From positions 62,001-126,000 of the forward strand of contig JAHDWJ010000015.1 of NCBI GenBank assembly GCA_023384415.1: DNA of 64,000 nucleotides, given 5' to 3'. Below the pieces are notes generated by a model. It did no database searches, was not told the DNA's origin, and worked only from the letters and a program-made list of their open reading frames with translations. Each line of letters opens with the position of its first letter. The first letter of the stretch is position 1. This stretch comes from Anaerolineae bacterium (lineage in GTDB: Bacteria > Chloroflexota > Anaerolineae > Promineifilales > Promineifilaceae). This document shows, piece after piece, positions 45,957-56,295 of the stretch. The position numbers were made by a program, and so were the translations under genes.

Positions 45957-46067
45957 TTGACAGGTTTGTCACCTATGGCTATATTCATAGTCAGGCAGTG
46001 TCCTACCCAAATTTCGCAACAATTTTATAACATTCGTACCAGTTCACAGGGGACTAAGGAGAAACAA

Positions 46068-47168
46068 ATGGCTAGTGTAACCTACCAACATGTATATAAA
46101 CGGTACGGCGATGTGACGGCTGTGGCAGATCTTAGCATAGATATTGCTGATAAAGAGTTCGTCGTTTTCGTTGGCCCTTCTGGTTGTGGCAAATCTACCA
46201 GCTTACGTATGTTAGCCGGCCTGGAAGAGATCAGCGATGGGCAAATTTTGATCGGCGACCGGGTAGTCAACGATGTTCCTCCTAAAGACCGGGACATCGC
46301 TATGGTGTTTCAATCTTATGCCCTCTATCCCCACATGTCTGTTTATGACAACATGGCCTTCGGTTTGAAACTACGTAAAACACCCAAAGCCGAAATTGAT
46401 CGCCGGGTCAAAGAGGCCGCCGATATTTTAGGTCTGGAGCAGTTATTAGATCGCAAACCAAAAGCCCTCTCTGGTGGTCAGCGCCAGCGTGTAGCTGTTG
46501 GTCGGGCCATTGTCCGTGAACCAGCCGTTTTTTTGATGGATGAACCATTGTCTAACCTGGATGCCAAATTGCGGGTTACGGCGCGGGCAGAAATTTCTAA
46601 ATTGCACCGCCGCCTGGGAACCACCTTTATTTATGTAACCCATGATCAAGTAGAAGCGATGACCATGGGGGATCGGATCGCCGTGATGAAAGATGGCCTT
46701 CTCCAGCAAATTGACAGCCCCCATACCCTGTATTCTGCCCCGGCCAATATATTTGTGGCCGGATTCATTGGCAGCCCCAGTATGAATTTCTTTGATGCCA
46801 CCCTCGTGGCTGAGGAAGGCAATGTATGGGTAGATACCGGCGATTTCCGGGTGAAAGTGCCAGGGGATCGTAAATCTATGTACAGCAATTATGTGGGTAA
46901 ACAGGTTGTTTTTGGCTTACGGCCGGAAAACATTCACGCTCCTGGTTATGAGCCGCCACAAATCACCCCGTCCCCCATCGAAGGGATGATTGATGTGGTA
47001 GAACTGTTGGGCCATGAACTCCACCTCTACGTTACGACAGGCAAGAATAATCTGGTGGCTATTGTAGATACCCGCATGGGGCCATCTGTCGGGGCCAGAA
47101 CAGGGCTGACGCTGGATGTAAGTAATATGCACCTGTTTGATAAAGATACAGAATTGGCGATTCGTTAA
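46068..47168 (+). CDS. MsmX/UgpC/MalK-type ABC ATPase
   Basis: 366 residues. Walker A GPSGCGKST, signature LSGGQRQRVAVGRAIVREP, Walker B VFLMDEPLSNLDAKLR, switch His YVTHDQ, then C-terminal TOBE/OB regulatory domains (FGLRPENI). This is the sugar or glycerol-phosphate importer ATPase. With no permease or binding protein beside it, it is likely a shared ATPase like MsmX that energises several importers. ATG 46068 follows AAGGA; a terminator follows. Confidence 0.92.
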   Translation: MASVTYQHVYKRYGDVTAVADLSIDIADKEFVVFVGPSGCGKSTSLRMLAGLEEISDGQILIGDRVVNDVPPKDRDIAMVFQSYALYPHMSVYDNMAFGLKLRKTPKAEIDRRVKEAADILGLEQLLDRKPKALSGGQRQRVAVGRAIVREPAVFLMDEPLSNLDAKLRVTARAEISKLHRRLGTTFIYVTHDQVEAMTMGDRIAVMKDGLLQQIDSPHTLYSAPANIFVAGFIGSPSMNFFDATLVAEEGNVWVDTGDFRVKVPGDRKSMYSNYVGKQVVFGLRPENIHAPGYEPPQITPSPIEGMIDVVELLGHELHLYVTTGKNNLVAIVDTRMGPSVGARTGLTLDVSNMHLFDKDTELAIR

Positions 47169-47235
47169 TTGAGTTAAGACGTTCCACTTTTCGGAGAAGT
47201 TGAACCTTTTATTGGATCGTAAACATACCCCTTAG

Positions 47236-47271
47236 AAGCCACGCCTGCTGCCAGACGTGGCTTTTTGTTTT
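47236..47271 (+). terminator. Rho-independent terminator
   Basis: AAGCCACG (47236-47243) / CGTGGCTT (47256-47263), 12-nt loop, then TTTGTTTTGG. Confidence 0.88.
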
Positions 47272-47279
47272 GGGGTTGA

Positions 47280-48341
47280 TCACTCTTCAGGGGTGCTGGT
47301 TGGGGTAGGCGTTGATAGTTCTGGGGTTAGAGTGGGTGTTTGGGGAGGTGGCTCAATGACAATAAAACCGTTCATTACCCACTGTCCATCTTCGGCAATG
47401 ACCTGGATAAGCCGCCATACTTCCTGCCCATTGGTAAAACGAAGTCGGGTGCGGTAGGTCAACTGCTCTTCTATGGTGCCTAGAAAAGTGAGTTCAAAGG
47501 TGATAAATTTTTCCGTCAGGCTTAATAAACTAAGAACTGTTTCCCCATCGCTGATAGCCTGGCGTAAGGTATCGCTTAGATAAGGGATAGCCAGCAGATC
47601 CGGGTCGGTGGCGGTGGCTGTTAGGAAGGCGATGACCACATCCAGGGGCTGTGCGGTAGGCGGTCCAGGAGTAACTGTTGGGGGCGGCAGCGTTGGTGTT
47701 GCGGTTGGGGGTAAAGGAGTTTCGGTGGGGGTGGCTGTCGGCAGGATGATAACCCGTTCGATTAGTCTGATGGTGCTGAGGATGTCTTCACGGGTGAGAA
47801 GGGTGGTGGCATCATGGATGGTAAAAGCGAGAAGCTGCCCCCCATGTTGTAGGAAGTACCATTCTAAGGGGGTAGAGGTATCGGAGCCGAGGATGGCCCG
47901 TTGAGCCGGCCGCCCGGCTATGGTCGCTGTTTCAAAGGGGATGGCACAGGGTTCGTTGCAAGAGAGCGCGGCCGCGAGCTGTTCCACCTCAATCTGTTCT
48001 GGGTCGGCAATGATCAGGGTGCTGCTGGCTGGTCCTGGCCCCAACGGCTCTGTCCCCAGATTAATAACCAATCCCAGCGGGGTTAGACGGCTCTCCCCAA
48101 TGATCCAGGTATCGGGTAAAGAGAGGGTGAGGTACGCGGCCGCGATTTCTCTTCCAACCCATGTTTCCGGTGTATTCGTGGGAGGAGGTGTTGGCAAAAC
48201 TGGGGTTGGCGAGGCAGCGAGAGTAGGTGTTGGGACAAAATTTTCGCCACAACCGTTCAGGCTTATGAGAAGTAAAACGATTAAGGAAAAGAGTAACCAT
48301 GTCATAGTGGCAGAACGTCTTATTCTTCTCACCCAGGACAT
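47280..48341 (-). CDS. Lipoprotein with Pro/Thr-rich linkers, unknown function
   Basis: 353 residues from ATG 48341 (AGGTGG, 8-nt spacer; ATG 48305 is the alternative). The signal peptide ends at a lipobox-like SLNGC. Pro/Thr linkers occur at ~35-60, at ~225-255 and at the extreme C-terminus. The first folded region (~60-215; LSLPDTWIIGESRLTPLG) resembles a PsbP-like or DUF1795-like surface domain. The second (~260-340; VWRLIQVIAEDGQWVMNGF) resembles an NTF2-like domain. Both assignments are weak. Probably a cell-surface protein. Confidence 0.7.
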   Translation of the reverse strand: MSWVRRIRRSATMTWLLFSLIVLLLISLNGCGENFVPTPTLAASPTPVLPTPPPTNTPETWVGREIAAAYLTLSLPDTWIIGESRLTPLGLVINLGTEPLGPGPASSTLIIADPEQIEVEQLAAALSCNEPCAIPFETATIAGRPAQRAILGSDTSTPLEWYFLQHGGQLLAFTIHDATTLLTREDILSTIRLIERVIILPTATPTETPLPPTATPTLPPPTVTPGPPTAQPLDVVIAFLTATATDPDLLAIPYLSDTLRQAISDGETVLSLLSLTEKFITFELTFLGTIEEQLTYRTRLRFTNGQEVWRLIQVIAEDGQWVMNGFIVIEPPPQTPTLTPELSTPTPTSTPEE

Positions 48342-48573
48342 CTGACTACCACCTGGTTCCTCACATTGATTTCCAACTTTTAGCATAAAAACATTCTATT
48401 CTTTTTTGCTTAGGGGAGCAAAATAGCGAGTGTTCCCAGGGTAAATCCAAACACGCCAGACAGAAAAGCTGTAGGACGTCCCTCTCTCCCCCCCTTGTCC
48501 CATAAACAAATTTATGCCATACTTCACTGGTCAAACCGTTCTTAAGCCCGTTCATTTGTGAGGGGATGTTCTC

Positions 48574-50316
48574 TTGAGCGAATTAGATTCTGCCTTCTTC
48601 AAAACCCAGGCGCATTTATTAGAAATTCGGCAGCTTTTTGAGCAATTAGACCGGATGGTTGTTCAACAGCATCAAATTATCAGCAGTAACCGATATGATC
48701 ATTTGCTCAACCCCAGCCGAGACCTGATTCAACTGCTTACCCATTTGCGGCCAGCTCTGGAAAGCCTGGAGCAAAAATTCAAAGCCCAGGAAAAAGAGCA
48801 AAACCAGCTGCGTGCCCTCCGTGACGTGGGTGCCGTCATCAACTCCTCGCTAGATTTGCAAGAAGTCTTAGAAGCAGTGATGGACACCATTATTAGCCTG
48901 ACCGGAGCTGAGCGGAGCTTCCTCATGCTTTATGGGGAAAGTACCGGAGAGTTAGAAGTTCATGTAGCTCGCAACGTAGATCGCAAAACCATCGAAGCCT
49001 CATCCTTCAACATCAGCCGCAGCATTGCTTACAGTGTTTCCGAAACCGGTATTCCTGTTGTCACTACCGATGCCCAGGATGATCCCCGGTTTGCCAGCCA
49101 GCAGAGCATTATCAGCTACAGTCTGCGCTCAGTGCTGTGCGTCCCCATGGCCATCAAAGATAACATCATTGGCGTCATCTATGCCGACAACCGAATCGCC
49201 TCTAATATTTTTGGTGAGGATGACCGGGATATGTTGGCCGCTTTTGCCAATCAGGCCGCCGTTGCGGTCGAAAATGCCCGTCTCTTTAGTCAGATTCGTA
49301 CTCACCTGGCTAACATCACGGAGATGAAAAATTTGATGGATGATGTGTTTGATTCCATTACCAGCGGCGTCATCACCATTGATCTGTATGATCGTATTCT
49401 CTTGTTCAACCGGGCGGCCGAACAAATCTTAGGCGTCTCAGGCAGTGTGGTCCATGATCGCAACTATCGGGATGTGCTAGAGGATATTGCCCAAGAATTA
49501 CGCAGCTATGTTGAAGATGTGCGGCAAAATGGCAGCCAGAAAACGCTGGAAATGGATACCTCAATCCGCCAGCGGCCAGGGCTGACTACGCTGAGTATGA
49601 CCCTGGCCCCTTTGCGTGATGTGCAAGAAGATACGCAAGGGGTAGCTCTGGTAGTGAATGATTTTTCGGAAAAGAAACGGTTGGAGAGTGTGCGTCGCTA
49701 TTTGCCCCCGGCCATGGTGGACCAAATTCGAGACCTGGATGCAGTGCAGCAGCCCCAACGCCGCCTTATCACCACTATGTTTGCTGATATTCGTGGGTTT
49801 AGCACCTACAGCGAATTTTTAGACCCGGAACAGTTGATCCAGATTCTTAATGGCTATTTCACTGTTTCGGTGCAGGCGATTAGCCAGTATGAAGGATTGA
49901 TTGATAAATTTTTGGGGGATGCGGTGATGGCTTTGTTTAATACCACCCTCAATCCACAAGAGGATCATGCGGAACGGGCTGTCCGTACTGCCTGGATGAT
50001 GCGGCAAGAGTTGGCCGCTTATCACGAGACGCTGCCCGAAGAGCGACGGCTTTATTTTGGCATTGGTTTGCACACGGGGGAAGCGGTGGTAGGGAATGTG
50101 GGCAGCCGCTTCCGCAAAGATTATTCGGCGATTGGGGATGCGGTGAACACGGCCAAGCGGTTTCAAGAGTTTGCTTCGGCTAACCAGATTATTTTGGGGA
50201 ATTCGGTGTATCAGTTGGTAAAGGATTTGGTGCAGGTGAAGGTGATGCAGCCAGTACAGTTAAAGGGCCGCCAGACGTTTGAGCAAATTTATGAGTTGGT
50301 AGGCTTGAACGGATAA
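48574..50316 (+). CDS. GAF-PAS class III adenylate/guanylate cyclase
   Basis: 580 residues from TTG 48574 (GAGGGG about 8 nt upstream). Layout: coiled coil ~10-85, GAF ~85-235 (RSFLMLYGESTGELEVHVAR, VPMAIKDNIIGVIYADNRI), PAS ~250-365 and cyclase ~385-575. Cyclase residues include the metal-binding Asp of TMFADIRGFSTYSE, the second Asp of DKFLGDAVMALFN with the preceding substrate Lys, and IGLHTGEAVVGNVGS with DYSAIGDAVNTAKR. The Lys...Asp pair points to ATP rather than GTP. There is no membrane segment; it would sense a cytosolic ligand and make cAMP. Confidence 0.9.
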   Translation: MSELDSAFFKTQAHLLEIRQLFEQLDRMVVQQHQIISSNRYDHLLNPSRDLIQLLTHLRPALESLEQKFKAQEKEQNQLRALRDVGAVINSSLDLQEVLEAVMDTIISLTGAERSFLMLYGESTGELEVHVARNVDRKTIEASSFNISRSIAYSVSETGIPVVTTDAQDDPRFASQQSIISYSLRSVLCVPMAIKDNIIGVIYADNRIASNIFGEDDRDMLAAFANQAAVAVENARLFSQIRTHLANITEMKNLMDDVFDSITSGVITIDLYDRILLFNRAAEQILGVSGSVVHDRNYRDVLEDIAQELRSYVEDVRQNGSQKTLEMDTSIRQRPGLTTLSMTLAPLRDVQEDTQGVALVVNDFSEKKRLESVRRYLPPAMVDQIRDLDAVQQPQRRLITTMFADIRGFSTYSEFLDPEQLIQILNGYFTVSVQAISQYEGLIDKFLGDAVMALFNTTLNPQEDHAERAVRTAWMMRQELAAYHETLPEERRLYFGIGLHTGEAVVGNVGSRFRKDYSAIGDAVNTAKRFQEFASANQIILGNSVYQLVKDLVQVKVMQPVQLKGRQTFEQIYELVGLNG

Positions 50317-50434
50317 CCTGTGGCCATAGGGTTTTCATCCTGTTACATTGATCACTTTTTTTACGACAGACAAATAAGGCTGCCTGAAAAATTGGGGCCG
50401 AGAATCGTTTTTGTTCTCAAAGGTTTGTCTGATC

Positions 50435-52066
50435 ATGCAGTATACCAACCGTACCGATAAATCGGCTGTACCTAAAGCACCCCCTGTTGTGTCGGCGTGG
50501 CGTTCGCGGCCGCACTCCTTTTCCTCTCGTAGTGAACAACCCACCCAATTTTTTGCCCTCGCCCCGGCCCGCCCCGATCATTTCTGGAGCCGATTTACCC
50601 TTCTCGCCCTGGCGGTGACACTTCTCTCCCTTTTTGCGGCCGCGCTAGGGAGCTACACCCTTTTTGCCCAAAGTGATACCATTTTCCCCGCCGTCTCCGT
50701 TATGGGAGTGAAGTTAGGGGGGTTGACTCAATCTCAAGCAGAACTAGTTTTAGCCCAGACTGCTCAAACAACTCTGGTGCAGGTGCAGATCGGAGATCAG
50801 CTTCATCTCCTTTCTCTGACTGAATTAGGGTATACCCTGGATGGTCCAGACCTGGCTCATGAGGCGTGGCAGCGCGGCCGCAGTCAAAGTAGTTGGTCGG
50901 AACGGTTTGACGCTTTTTTCCTGGGCGTAGAGCTTGCCCCTCATTGGCAGTTTATTGATCCCATCGCTCAGGCTAGCCTGGCCCAATTGGCCCAACAAAC
51001 CCATCAACCGGCTGTTCCCCCTGATCTTGTGTACCAGCAAGGGCAGGTTCATCTAACCCCTGGGCGGCCGGGCCAACGGCTGGATGAATCGTCCGCCCTG
51101 GAGTGGCTGCGGGGGCAGTCGCCGCAGGGAGTGGCTGGCCGTATCATCACCTTGCCAATGGTTCCTGAAGAGCCGGTTATGGGCAACCTGGCGGAACAGG
51201 CTGCGGCCGCCAACACCCATCTCCGCCAGAGTATCGTTGTTCCGGCGTTTGATCCAGTCACAGGGGATCATCTTAGTTGGAGCATCCCTTCAGAAACCTG
51301 GAATAGTTGGGTGATTCCCCACCGTGATCCGACCAGCCCGACCGGGTTTGATTTTACCCTGGAGAGCAGCCGGGTTGTGGCTTATTTCCAGATGCCTCAG
51401 GAAGCCCTGACTGGTACCCAGACCCTCAACGCTGACGAAGCGGCCATGACGCTACTTACCGCTTATACAACGGGAAACTGGCCCGGCTCACTGCGTATTT
51501 ACCATACGAGCCAGCAGCATATTGTCCAGCCCGGTGAAACATTTTCTAGCATCGCCCGCGGCTATGGAATGCCATATCCCTGGTTAGAACAGGCTAACTC
51601 CGGTCTGACGGGCCTCTACCCCGGCCAACAGATCACCATCCCTTCGCCGGATCTGTTTCTCCCCTTACCAGTGGTAGAAAATAAGCGAATTATCATAAGT
51701 TTGAGCCAGCAGCGGATGTGGGCGTATGAAAATGGGGAGCTGCGTTGGGAGTGGGTGGTCAGTACCGGTATAGCTGAAAGCCCTACCTCGCCAGGAGTGT
51801 ACCAGGTACAAACCCATGTGGACAATGCCTATGCGGCTAATTGGGATTTGTGGATGCCCTATTTCATTGGTATTTATCGCCCCGTACCTAGTTCAGATTT
51901 TATGAATGGGTTTCATGGTTTCCCCACCCGGGGCAGCTCCCAACTGCTGTGGACAAACAGCCTGGGCCGGCCGGTCACTTATGGTTGTGTGCTGGTGAGC
52001 AATGAGAACGCGGCCGCGCTCTACACCTGGGCTGAGGCTGGTGTGATTGTCGAAGTTAGACCCTAA
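50435..52066 (+). CDS. L,D-transpeptidase (YkuD) with LysM, membrane-anchored
   Basis: 543 residues from ATG 50435. A cytosolic ~50-residue tail, a membrane helix (~56-75), a PG_binding_4/VanW-like domain pair (~85-330), LysM (~355-405; VQPGETFSSIARGYGMPYPW and YPGQQITIPS) and YkuD (~415-543; IIISLSQQRMWAYENGELRW). The catalytic-site region reads FHGFPT ... VTYGCVLVSN: the Cys is present but the His of the usual S/T-H-G-C motif is Tyr. The enzyme would form 3-3 crosslinks or attach proteins to peptidoglycan. Activity with Tyr needs testing. Confidence 0.88.
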   Translation: MQYTNRTDKSAVPKAPPVVSAWRSRPHSFSSRSEQPTQFFALAPARPDHFWSRFTLLALAVTLLSLFAAALGSYTLFAQSDTIFPAVSVMGVKLGGLTQSQAELVLAQTAQTTLVQVQIGDQLHLLSLTELGYTLDGPDLAHEAWQRGRSQSSWSERFDAFFLGVELAPHWQFIDPIAQASLAQLAQQTHQPAVPPDLVYQQGQVHLTPGRPGQRLDESSALEWLRGQSPQGVAGRIITLPMVPEEPVMGNLAEQAAAANTHLRQSIVVPAFDPVTGDHLSWSIPSETWNSWVIPHRDPTSPTGFDFTLESSRVVAYFQMPQEALTGTQTLNADEAAMTLLTAYTTGNWPGSLRIYHTSQQHIVQPGETFSSIARGYGMPYPWLEQANSGLTGLYPGQQITIPSPDLFLPLPVVENKRIIISLSQQRMWAYENGELRWEWVVSTGIAESPTSPGVYQVQTHVDNAYAANWDLWMPYFIGIYRPVPSSDFMNGFHGFPTRGSSQLLWTNSLGRPVTYGCVLVSNENAAALYTWAEAGVIVEVRP

Positions 52067-52202
52067 TGATGACAAACGTTATGATGACTAACGTCTACTG
52101 TTTTCCATCCTGCCCCTTTTACGTCTGGTCTGTTTAGCCGGCCAGCCTGAGTAGCCGCCTTCCTTATCTCCGCCCCTCTTTATACTGCCAACGGTCATCA
52201 AC

Positions 52203-52273
52203 TGACATTTTCAGTGAGACTGGAGACTCGAGATTAACCAGTCCCCAGTCTCTAGTCTCCAACTGGAATGTCA
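52203..52273. repeat. Intergenic inverted repeat before pckG
   Basis: TGACATT (52203-52209) pairs with AATGTCA (52267-52273); TGGAGACTCGAGA (52221-52233) pairs with TCTCTAGTCTCCA (52249-52261) at 12 of 13 positions. The rest of 52067-52496 (430 bp) shows no gene; the pckG promoter must lie here. Confidence 0.6.
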
Positions 52274-52496
52274 CTTTATGACCACGATGGGTATAATCTC
52301 TTCCATAAAATTGCCCCTATTTGTGAATAATGTGACAATTGTAATCACCGAGTGAGGATGTTAGACATCGTTCGTCAAGATGTTTGGCGATAGTCTACAT
52401 TTGATGTCAATCCCCTGAATTCCCAAAGAACCGGTTCTTTCATCCGTGTTCATCCGTGTCACTCTGTGTACCAACTTATCTTCGAAGGAGAGGAAT

Positions 52497-54326
52497 ATGC
52501 AAATCCCTGATTATGTAAATAACAGTAAATTGTGCGATTGGGTAGAAGAGATGATCGCTTTGTGTCAACCAGATAATATTCACTGGTGTGATGGCTCCCA
52601 GCGAGAGTATGACATGCTGTGTGAGCAGATGGTACAGGCGGGCACGTTTATCCGCCTGAACCCAGAAAAACGCCCGAACAGCTATCTCTGCCGCTCAGAC
52701 CCCAGTGATGTGGCCCGGGTGGAAGATCGCACGTTTATCTGTAGTTTGGGAAAGAAGGATGCCGGCCCCACCAATAATTGGATGGCCCCCAAAGAGATGA
52801 AGGATATTTTGCTGGGCTTGTTTGATGGTTCAATGCGCGGCCGCACCATGTATGTCATCCCTTTTAGCATGGGGCCAATTGGCTCTCCTATCGCCCACAT
52901 TGGGGTTGAGATTAGCGACTCTCCTTATGTTGCCGTAAATATGCGGATTATGACCCGGATGGGGCGGGAAGTTTTAGACGCCCTGGGGGATGGGGATTTT
53001 GTCCCCTGTCTCCATTCCGTTGGCGCCCCCTTGGAGCCAGGACAGCAGGATGTTCCCTGGCCGTCCAACAAAGAGCATAAATACATCGTCCATTTCCCCG
53101 AAGAGCGGAGTATCTGGAGCTATGGCTCTGGGTATGGGGGAAATGCCCTGCTGGGTAAAAAATGTTTTGCTTTACGTATTGCCTCCGTGCTGGCCCGTGA
53201 TGAAGGGTGGCTGGCCGAGCACATGCTTATTTTGGGCGTAAAAGAGCCAAATGGGGAGAAGACGTATGTCGCGGCCGCGTTCCCTAGTGCCTGTGGTAAG
53301 ACCAACTTCGCTATGCTCATCCCCCCCAAGGTGTTCCAGGAAGAGGGGTGGGAAGTTACTACGGTAGGGGATGATATTGCCTGGATTAAACCAGGGACCG
53401 ATGGCAAATTGTACGCCATCAATCCGGAAGCCGGTTTCTTTGGTGTGGCCCCCGGCACCGGGTATGACACCAATCCCAATGCTATGGAATCTATCCGTGC
53501 CAATGCCATTTTCACCAATGTCGCCCTGACGGATGATGGAGATGTCTGGTGGGAAGGGATGACCAAAGAGAAGCCGGCCCATCTGATTGATTGGTTGGGG
53601 CAAGATTGGACGCCGGAAAGCGGCCGCAATGCGGCCCATCCCAACGCCCGGTTTACGGCCCCCATGAGCCAATGCCCCTCCGCTGACCCGGAATATGACA
53701 ACCCGGAAGGGGTGCCGATTTCCGCCTTTATTTTTGGTGGTCGTCGTAGTGAGACAGTGCCTCTGGTATATCAATCATTTAACTGGGCCTTTGGCGTTTA
53801 TGCGGCCGCGACGATGGGCAGTGAAATGACGGCCGCGGCCGCGGGTAAAATCGGTGAAGTGCGCCGTGACCCGTTTGCCATGCTCCCATTCTGCGGCTAC
53901 CACATGGCCGATTACTTCAACCATTGGCTGCAATTCGGCCGCAACATCCCCAACCCACCCCGCATTTTCAATGTCAACTGGTTCCGCAAAGACAAAAACG
54001 GCAAATTCCTCTGGCCTGGCTTTGGTGAAAATATGCGTATTCTCAAATGGATTGTCGAACGGGCCAACGGCCATGCCGCCAGCATCGAATGCCCGTTGGG
54101 CTGGGTGCCCCGGTATCAAGATTTAGATTGGCGGGGGATTGATTTCAGCGAAACCCAATTTGAACAACTGATGACTATTGACCGGGATATCTGGACGCAG
54201 GAGATTGCTTCCCATGAGGCGCTGTTTGTGCGATTGTATGATCGGCTGCCCAAAGAGATGAGTTACATTCGGGAGCTGCTCCTCTCTGGCTTATGGCGTT
54301 CCCCGGAGCAGTGGGATATGCACTGA
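52497..54326 (+). CDS. pckG: Phosphoenolpyruvate carboxykinase (GTP)
   Basis: 609 residues from ATG 52497 (GAAGGAGAGG upstream). GTP-type motifs: substrate loop [21 protein letters not shown]-loop [17 protein letters not shown] with the reactive Cys, Mn2+/GTP residues [28 protein letters not shown], and [20 protein letters not shown]. It converts oxaloacetate and GTP to PEP, the gluconeogenic branch point, consistent with growth on acetate through AcsA. Five octamer palindromes lie in the gene. Confidence 0.96.
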   Translation: MQIPDYVNNSKLCDWVEEMIALCQPDNIHWCDGSQREYDMLCEQMVQAGTFIRLNPEKRPNSYLCRSDPSDVARVEDRTFICSLGKKDAGPTNNWMAPKEMKDILLGLFDGSMRGRTMYVIPFSMGPIGSPIAHIGVEISDSPYVAVNMRIMTRMGREVLDALGDGDFVPCLHSVGAPLEPGQQDVPWPSNKEHKYIVHFPEERSIWSYGSGYGGNALLGKKCFALRIASVLARDEGWLAEHMLILGVKEPNGEKTYVAAAFPSACGKTNFAMLIPPKVFQEEGWEVTTVGDDIAWIKPGTDGKLYAINPEAGFFGVAPGTGYDTNPNAMESIRANAIFTNVALTDDGDVWWEGMTKEKPAHLIDWLGQDWTPESGRNAAHPNARFTAPMSQCPSADPEYDNPEGVPISAFIFGGRRSETVPLVYQSFNWAFGVYAAATMGSEMTAAAAGKIGEVRRDPFAMLPFCGYHMADYFNHWLQFGRNIPNPPRIFNVNWFRKDKNGKFLWPGFGENMRILKWIVERANGHAASIECPLGWVPRYQDLDWRGIDFSETQFEQLMTIDRDIWTQEIASHEALFVRLYDRLPKEMSYIRELLLSGLWRSPEQWDMH

Positions 54327-54329
54327 TAC

Positions 54330-54374
54330 GTGAACAGTGAGCCGTGAGCAATTTGCTCACGGCTCACTGTTCAC
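54330..54374. terminator. Perfect 22-bp inverted repeat between convergent genes
   Basis: GTGAACAGTGAGCCGTGAGC (from 54330) through AA at 54351 is repeated in inverse from 54353 to 54374 around a single T. It overlaps the stop of the reverse-strand gene at 54364 and may end transcription from both sides. Confidence 0.7.
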
Positions 54375-55491
54375 TTTCAATCGCTGCCCGGCCTACCATC
54401 TCCAGGGCGGTATCCCCAGAAGGGGGCTGCATGGAGCCAGCCCGCACATCCCGGAAATACCGCTCCAGTGGCAGGGCACGGGTGATGCTTTGCCCCCCGG
54501 CAATTTGTAACGCCTGCTCTGTAACCCGGTTGGCCGTTTCCGTGACGAACGTTTTAGCGGCCGCGATCCGGGCCATAAACCTTTCTGCGTCCCCCTCATT
54601 CCCTGACCATTCTCCAGCAACAGTCAACAAAAACGCCCTGGCTGCTTGTAGGGCGATATCCATCTCCCCAATTTGCCGCTGAATCTTGGGCAGGGTGGCA
54701 ATGGGTTTGCCCAGGGCGGTGGGCACCCGTTCCAAAGCAAACTGGATCACCGCCTGCCGCGCTGCCAGGGCCGCCCCCAGATAGATGCTGGACATGATCA
54801 TAGGAAACCAGACATTGGGACTTTTTTTGCCTGCCCCCTGTTCAACCAGATGATCGGCTGGTACCCAAACATCGGTAAAAAGGGCATCATGGCTGTCGCT
54901 GGCCCGCAGGCTGAGGGAGTCGCTCCAGGTTTTAACCCAACTGAGGCCAGGGGTGTCTTGCAAAATGAGGATGACGGCTGGCTCGTCTTTTAGCGCCACG
55001 CGCACCAGGAGATGGGTGAGGTGCTGACCGCCGGTGGACCAGGTTTTGCGGCCGCGTACCAGGTACCCCCCATCTTTTTCAACCGCCGTTGTGCCGGGCA
55101 AACCCCCTCGTGACGGGCTGCCCAATTCCGGCTCGCTGGCTAGAGAGTTGAAGAGAGAACCGGTCGCGGCCGCACGGCAGAACTGTTCATACTTAGCCTC
55201 ACACCAGGAGCGACTCTCCCGCTGCGAGCCAAAAAGGTGAAGCTGCATCCCGGCCACCATAGCTGTTGAGGGGCTGCCCTGGGCCAGGATCATCTGCGCG
55301 GCCACACAGTCATGCAAAGACAATCCCCAGCCGCCAAACGCCTGGGGCACACTTAGCCCCAAATAGCCCGATTGACGTAATTCGGCTACATCCTCTGGGG
55401 GTAAGGCCCCTGTTTTATCCGCTTCATCGGCACGGCGAGCCAAAGAACCGGCTAACTGCCGGGCCAGGTCAAGGTGGTTGTTCCTGCTCAT
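54364..55491 (-). CDS. Acyl-CoA dehydrogenase family protein
   Basis: 375 residues from ATG 55491 (a TTG at 55515 overlaps the upstream stop and is less likely). The N-terminal helical domain (GYLGLSVPQAFGGWGLSLHD), middle beta domain (VRGRKTWSTGGQHLTHLLV) and C-terminal helices (ALQIAGGQSITRALPLERYF, RDVRAGSM) are all present. FAD-dependent oxidation of an acyl-CoA or similar; members of this shape also include DszC/flavin monooxygenase-like enzymes, so the substrate is open. It follows the Uma2 gene by 11 bp. Confidence 0.85.
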   Translation of the reverse strand: MSRNNHLDLARQLAGSLARRADEADKTGALPPEDVAELRQSGYLGLSVPQAFGGWGLSLHDCVAAQMILAQGSPSTAMVAGMQLHLFGSQRESRSWCEAKYEQFCRAAATGSLFNSLASEPELGSPSRGGLPGTTAVEKDGGYLVRGRKTWSTGGQHLTHLLVRVALKDEPAVILILQDTPGLSWVKTWSDSLSLRASDSHDALFTDVWVPADHLVEQGAGKKSPNVWFPMIMSSIYLGAALAARQAVIQFALERVPTALGKPIATLPKIQRQIGEMDIALQAARAFLLTVAGEWSGNEGDAERFMARIAAAKTFVTETANRVTEQALQIAGGQSITRALPLERYFRDVRAGSMQPPSGDTALEMVGRAAIESEQ

Positions 55492-55501
55492 GGGGTAGCC
55501 G

Positions 55502-56239
55502 TCATTTCCCCTCAAGATGGCGCAGACGGGCCTCTAATTCAGCCAGGCGGGTCTGAACAGCCAGTCGCGCTATCCTTTCAGCTTCCGCTTCTTTTTCCAC
55601 TTCTATTCTGGCAGCTTCTGCTTCTAATCGCTCCCGCTCCGATTCTTCATAGCTGCGTAACAACTCCCCACTGTCCGGGTCGGCAAAATGGAACTCACCA
55701 TTTTTGAGATATAAATCTAACCCTAAGACATTGCTGTGAATCATCAGGCTGCCATCTTTATTGGTGACAGTAGGGATAGTCAGGTAATAATCATCTACCA
55801 ACCGTAACCCTTGCAGCGGGGGGTTCAAATAATCCTCAGTCGGGTCATATTGGAAATATTCCCGCACCCCCAGATAAGCATAGACGCCACGCTTCACTCC
55901 CTGGTCCACACTGGCAGTAGATTTTGAGGTGATTTCCAAAACAAAATCAGGGGCTTTTTGCTCTTTCCACAGTAAATAAGATCGCCATTTCCCTTTGTGT
56001 GATCCCCCCATCACTGCCATTACATCTGGGGCCACCACCGCTTTGGGATTGCCTTCCTCATAATAGAGGAGAAGGTTTCCGCCCACATAAACGTCGGGGT
56101 GATTCTGAAAATAGATACGCAAAGCCGAAACGGCATAAAAGAGAGACAACATTTGCGGTTCACTTTCGGCCACAGGTTCACTATCACTTTCTGGGTATTC
56201 AATAGCAAGATGTAGAATTTCAGGGTAAGAGACAGTCAT
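55502..56239 (-). CDS. Uma2-family putative restriction endonuclease (DUF820)
   Basis: 245 residues from ATG 56239. PD-(D/E)XK-type core: NLLLYYEEGNPKAVVAPDVM (Asp), then PDFVLEITSKSTASVD (Glu-x-Thr-Ser-Lys), and GVREYFQYDP. This family is highly expanded in Chloroflexota and Cyanobacteria and its target is not known. The last ~45 residues are a Glu/Arg/Ala-rich coiled coil. It probably shares a transcript with the acyl-CoA dehydrogenase gene. Confidence 0.88.
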   Translation of the reverse strand: MTVSYPEILHLAIEYPESDSEPVAESEPQMLSLFYAVSALRIYFQNHPDVYVGGNLLLYYEEGNPKAVVAPDVMAVMGGSHKGKWRSYLLWKEQKAPDFVLEITSKSTASVDQGVKRGVYAYLGVREYFQYDPTEDYLNPPLQGLRLVDDYYLTIPTVTNKDGSLMIHSNVLGLDLYLKNGEFHFADPDSGELLRSYEESERERLEAEAARIEVEKEAEAERIARLAVQTRLAELEARLRHLEGK

Positions 56240-56295
56240 AGCTGTTTTTCCAATGATGATCAAGGCATCTCTTTCTCAGGGGTTGAATGCTGGCA

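Noticed and set aside
53120..53774. Reverse-strand frames of 193 and 200 residues
   Set aside because: Shadows of pckG, whose motifs are continuous on the forward strand.
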